Of a stretch of DNA of 64,000 bases, positions 61,602-64,000 are shown one piece after another; the stretch's first letter is position 1; every line of letters begins with the position of its first letter. The notes below the pieces were generated by a model that saw only the letters and a list, made by a program, of their open reading frames with translations, was not told the DNA's origin and searched no databases. The stretch is from CAVZCC01 sp963773765 (lineage in GTDB: Bacteria > Actinomycetota > Acidimicrobiia > Acidimicrobiales > Microtrichaceae): positions 620,001 through 684,000 of the forward strand of contig CAVZCC010000001.1 of NCBI GenBank assembly GCA_963773765.1, given 5' to 3'. Made by a program: the position numbers and the translations under genes.

Positions 61602-62648
61602 GTGCCCCCGACCCGCTACGACCTGGACCGTGACGCGCTCGCCGCGCTCCTGGAGGGCGAGCCCCGCTACCGGGTGGACCAGGTGTGGGAGGGCCTCTAC
61701 CGCCAGGCCCGCGAGCCGTCCGAGCTGACGACGCTGCCGAAGGGGCTGCGGGACCGACTGTCCGTCGAGCTGCCCTCCGCGCTCACCGAGGTGACCCGGG
61801 TCGTGGCCGACGACGGCGACACGACCAAGTTCCTGTGGGAGCTCGACGGCGGCGCCCGGGTGGAGACCGTGCTCATGCACTACCCCGGACGCAGCACCGT
61901 GTGCGTGTCCACCCAGGCCGGGTGCGCCATGGCCTGCGGCTTCTGCGCCACCGGCCAGGCCGGCTTCGAGCGCCACCTCACCGTGGGCGAGATCGTGGAG
62001 CAGGTGGTGGCGGCCCAGCGTGCCGCCGGGGACCGGCGGGTGGCCAACGTGGTGTTCATGGGCATGGGCGAGCCCCTGGCCAACTTCGACAACACGTGGG
62101 CCGCCGTGCACCGCATGCACGACGGCCTGGGGATCGGTGCCCGGCACCTCACCATCTCCACCGTCGGCCTGATCCCCGGCATCCGGTTGCTCGCCGCGGC
62201 CGACCTCCCCGTCAACCTCGCCGTCTCGCTGCACGCGGCGGACGACGCCCTCCGCGACGACCTGGTGCCGATCAACCGGCGCTACCCGCTGGAGGACCTG
62301 ATGGACGCCTGCGAGGAGTACGTGGCGGCCACCCACCGCCGGGTCAGCTTCGAGTGGGCGATGATCAGCGGCGTCAACGACCGCTTCGTCGACGCCGAGC
62401 GCCTCAGCCGCCTGGCCCTGCGGCTGCGGGCGCACGTGAACCTGATCCCCCTGAACGCCACGCCCGGCTACGCGGTGCAGGGCTCCTCCGGTAACCGGGT
62501 GCGGGCCTTCGCCCAGGACCTGGCCGACCGCGGCGTCAACGTGACCGTCCGGGACACCCGGGGCTCGGACATCGACGCCGCCTGCGGCCAGCTGCGGGCC
62601 GGGCACGAGGCCCGACCCGTGCCTCCCCCACGCCGGCGCGACCGCTGA
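61602..62648 (+). CDS. rlmN: 23S rRNA A2503 methyltransferase (radical SAM)
   Basis: This encodes 348 residues. The radical-SAM CxxxCxxC is in QAGCAMACGFCATGQ; NVVFMGMGEPLANFDN and GVNDRFVDAERL follow, and the second catalytic Cys lies in SDIDAACGQLRAG near the C-terminus. It methylates C2 of A2503 (and some tRNA A37). The GTG at 61602 is set by TAGGCT 6 nt upstream. Intact. Confidence 0.96.
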   Translation: MPPTRYDLDRDALAALLEGEPRYRVDQVWEGLYRQAREPSELTTLPKGLRDRLSVELPSALTEVTRVVADDGDTTKFLWELDGGARVETVLMHYPGRSTVCVSTQAGCAMACGFCATGQAGFERHLTVGEIVEQVVAAQRAAGDRRVANVVFMGMGEPLANFDNTWAAVHRMHDGLGIGARHLTISTVGLIPGIRLLAAADLPVNLAVSLHAADDALRDDLVPINRRYPLEDLMDACEEYVAATHRRVSFEWAMISGVNDRFVDAERLSRLALRLRAHVNLIPLNATPGYAVQGSSGNRVRAFAQDLADRGVNVTVRDTRGSDIDAACGQLRAGHEARPVPPPRRRDR

Positions 62649-62678
62649 GATCGTCCGCCGGCACCGGACGGGCAGCGC

Positions 62679-63401
62679 TCACCAACCCACCGCCGCCGCC
62701 ACCGCGTCCGCCGCGGCCCGGGTGGCGGCGCCGGTGTCACGGGCCACCCGTGCCAGCCGGGCCACCCGCCACGGGCGCGGGCCCAGGTACCGGACGAGGG
62801 CGCGGACGTCGGCCCTGCCGTCGGCCCCCACCAGGCCCGCGACGTCCTGGTCCACGAGGCCGTCGGCCGGACGGTCGCTGATGCCACGGAAGGCCGACCA
62901 CCGGACCCCGGCACCGTCGCAGATGTCCGCCACGGCGGCGGTCTCCATGTCCACCGCCACCACGCCGGCGCGCCGGTGGCCGTCCAGGACGGCGGGCTCG
63001 AGCCAACCGTCGGTGGTCACCACCCCGCCCGCCGGGTCGACGGCACCGAGCCGGGTGGCCGGGAAGGACCGGCCGGTTCGGGCGTCGAGCGCGAAGGCGG
63101 GTGAGACCAGGTCACCGACGGCGAGCCCGGCACCGATGGCGCCGGCGACACCGGTGACCACGACGTGGTCGGGGCCGAACCGGTCGATGGCCCGGAGCGT
63201 CGCCTCCCGGGCCGGGCCGGTCCCCACCCCGGCCGCCACGACGGTGACGGTCCGGCCGTCCCGGGCACCGCCCCAGTGCCGGTCGGGACCCGTCCCCGCC
63301 GGCGCCAGGCCGAGCCGGGACACGACCGGCCGCAGCTCGATGCGCATGGGCGCCAGCACCAGGACCCGGACCGGACCCGGGTGACCGTCCGGACCGCTCA
63401 C
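62679..63401 (-). CDS. Purine-nucleosidase/phosphorylase superfamily protein
   Basis: This encodes about 240 residues of the PNP_UDP_1 fold. VLVLAPMRIELRPVVSRLG (start), VTVVAAGVGTGPAREATL, VVVTGVAGAIGAGLAVGDLV and VVAVDMETAAVADIC (ribose-binding Met-Glu) are typical of MTA/SAH nucleosidases and phosphorylases. The catalytic Asp near the end is in FRGISDRPADG. The GTG at 63401 overlaps the upstream gene stop (GTGA). In some bacteria such genes stand in hopanoid or menaquinone pathways; the substrate cannot be fixed here. Confidence 0.8.
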   Translation of the reverse strand: MSGPDGHPGPVRVLVLAPMRIELRPVVSRLGLAPAGTGPDRHWGGARDGRTVTVVAAGVGTGPAREATLRAIDRFGPDHVVVTGVAGAIGAGLAVGDLVSPAFALDARTGRSFPATRLGAVDPAGGVVTTDGWLEPAVLDGHRRAGVVAVDMETAAVADICDGAGVRWSAFRGISDRPADGLVDQDVAGLVGADGRADVRALVRYLGPRPWRVARLARVARDTGAATRAAADAVAAAVGW

Positions 63402-64000
63402 CGCACCAGGACCGTGATGCCCTCGGCCCGGATGGCGTCCACCAGGTGCTCCCCCGCCGCCACCTCGCTGCCGGACCACACCACGCAGCGCTGCACCGTC
63501 CCCTCCACCTTGGCCCCCGCACCGATCACCGATCGGCCGCCGGACACCGCGAGGTTGGCCCGCAGGTAGTCCGCCGGGGTGCCGCAGTCCACCACCGTCC
63601 CGGCCGCGGCCACCGCGTCGATCCGGCCCGCCGCCGCCTCCTCCCGCCACAGCACCTCCCACAGCCCCGACGGCTCCTCGTCCAGGCCGGCGATCATCGG
63701 TGCCGGCACGATGGAGGCCACCACACCGCTGCGGGGCCCGAACGGCAGCGGTCCGGTCGACAGGATGCGGATGCGTTCGCCGTCCCAGCCCCGGACGAAG
63801 GCGGCCAGGTCCTCGGTGTGCCAGGTGTCGGCGTTGCCCACCAGCGCGGACCGGCCGTCCAGCCACCCCCGCAGCCGGGACAGCGCACCTGCGGTGCCCA
63901 ACGCCACGGGCTCCTCCACCGACACGTGGACGTCGGGGTGCCCGGCCAGGTACGCCTCCATGGCGTCGCGACCGTGGTGCACGTTGACCGCGACCGGACC
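63398..64000 (-). CDS. Sugar-phosphate nucleotidyltransferase, 5' part outside window
   Basis: At least 200 residues of a mannose-1-phosphate guanylyltransferase-like protein. Visible parts are VNVHHGRDAMEAYLAG, the family's LGTAGALSRLR segment, SALVGNADTWHTEDL (GNADxx metal motif), and a C-terminal short left-handed beta-helix (SVIGAGAKVEGTVQRCVVWS). The N-terminal GxGTR-type NTP site lies beyond the right edge. It is coupled to the nucleosidase gene by a 4-nt overlap. Confidence 0.78.
   Translation of the reverse strand, partial: GPVAVNVHHGRDAMEAYLAGHPDVHVSVEEPVALGTAGALSRLRGWLDGRSALVGNADTWHTEDLAAFVRGWDGERIRILSTGPLPFGPRSGVVASIVPAPMIAGLDEEPSGLWEVLWREEAAAGRIDAVAAAGTVVDCGTPADYLRANLAVSGGRSVIGAGAKVEGTVQRCVVWSGSEVAAGEHLVDAIRAEGITVLVR

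Noticed and set aside
1..64000. CRISPR arrays, insertion sequences, rRNA genes, prophage structural genes
   Set aside because: I saw no regular spacer repeats, transposase motifs, rRNA segments or capsid/tail genes.

Overview
The window is high-GC bacterial DNA, almost fully coding, from an actinobacterium. The evidence is mycothiol-type chemistry (an MshD-like acyltransferase), an ANTAR regulator of the PdtaR type, actinobacterial-style tad pilus genes, a methionine aminopeptidase with a SEC-C zinc motif, and -10-like hexamers 6-9 nt before many start codons (leaderless transcription). The overall gene set suggests the class Acidimicrobiia, but that assignment is inference.

Layout. Positions 1-5.5 kb are accessory: a sulfatase, a GNAT acetyltransferase, an almost gene-free stretch with paired palindromes, then an unknown protein, an excisionase and a tyrosine integrase abutting a tRNA-Val gene. 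From 5.6-12.3 kb come a VOC protein, a J-domain membrane protein, an alkyl-DHAP-synthase-like flavoenzyme, an MFS exporter, and murF and ddl divergently transcribed. From 12.3-18.5 kb a lipid-looking operon encodes a fatty acyl reductase/HAD fusion, a zinc dehydrogenase, a LarA-family protein and a PlsC acyltransferase. From 18.5-26.5 kb lies a tad/Flp pilus operon (cpaB, cpaE, cpaF, VWA-tadB, tadC, membrane protein). From 26.7-36 kb are rpsA, a methyltransferase, polA, pdtaR, a coiled-coil protein, malQ, tRNA-Leu, bcp and hup. From 36.1-45.5 kb are trpC-trpF-trpB-trpA, a second J-domain membrane protein, a two-component system, ygfZ, trpE and hisI. From 45.6-50.2 kb are a large AAA ATPase/nucleotidyl cyclase and two small partner genes. 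From 50.2-63.4 kb are a GroES paralogue, an aminotransferase, a flavin/F420-type enzyme, a hydrolase, the his genes (hisDC and hisBHAF, split by map), a likely 6C-like small RNA, nth, mshD-like and rlmN. The window ends in a nucleosidase and a sugar nucleotidyltransferase running off the edge.

Together this is core biosynthesis (Trp, His, cell wall, DNA repair, translation) with a pilus locus, a possible ether-lipid module and one tRNA-linked integration site.

One caution matters throughout. About 30 reading-frame breaks interrupt otherwise well conserved genes, including essential ones, and about 28 are explained by one extra base. I treat these as probable sequence errors and annotate across them, giving the approximate break positions. 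The most interesting unexplained elements are a repeated structured palindrome (28.3 and 42.5 kb), the C-rich-loop small RNA near 60.0 kb, the iterated repeats ahead of hisD, and the covarying hairpin pair at 2.95-3.21 kb.
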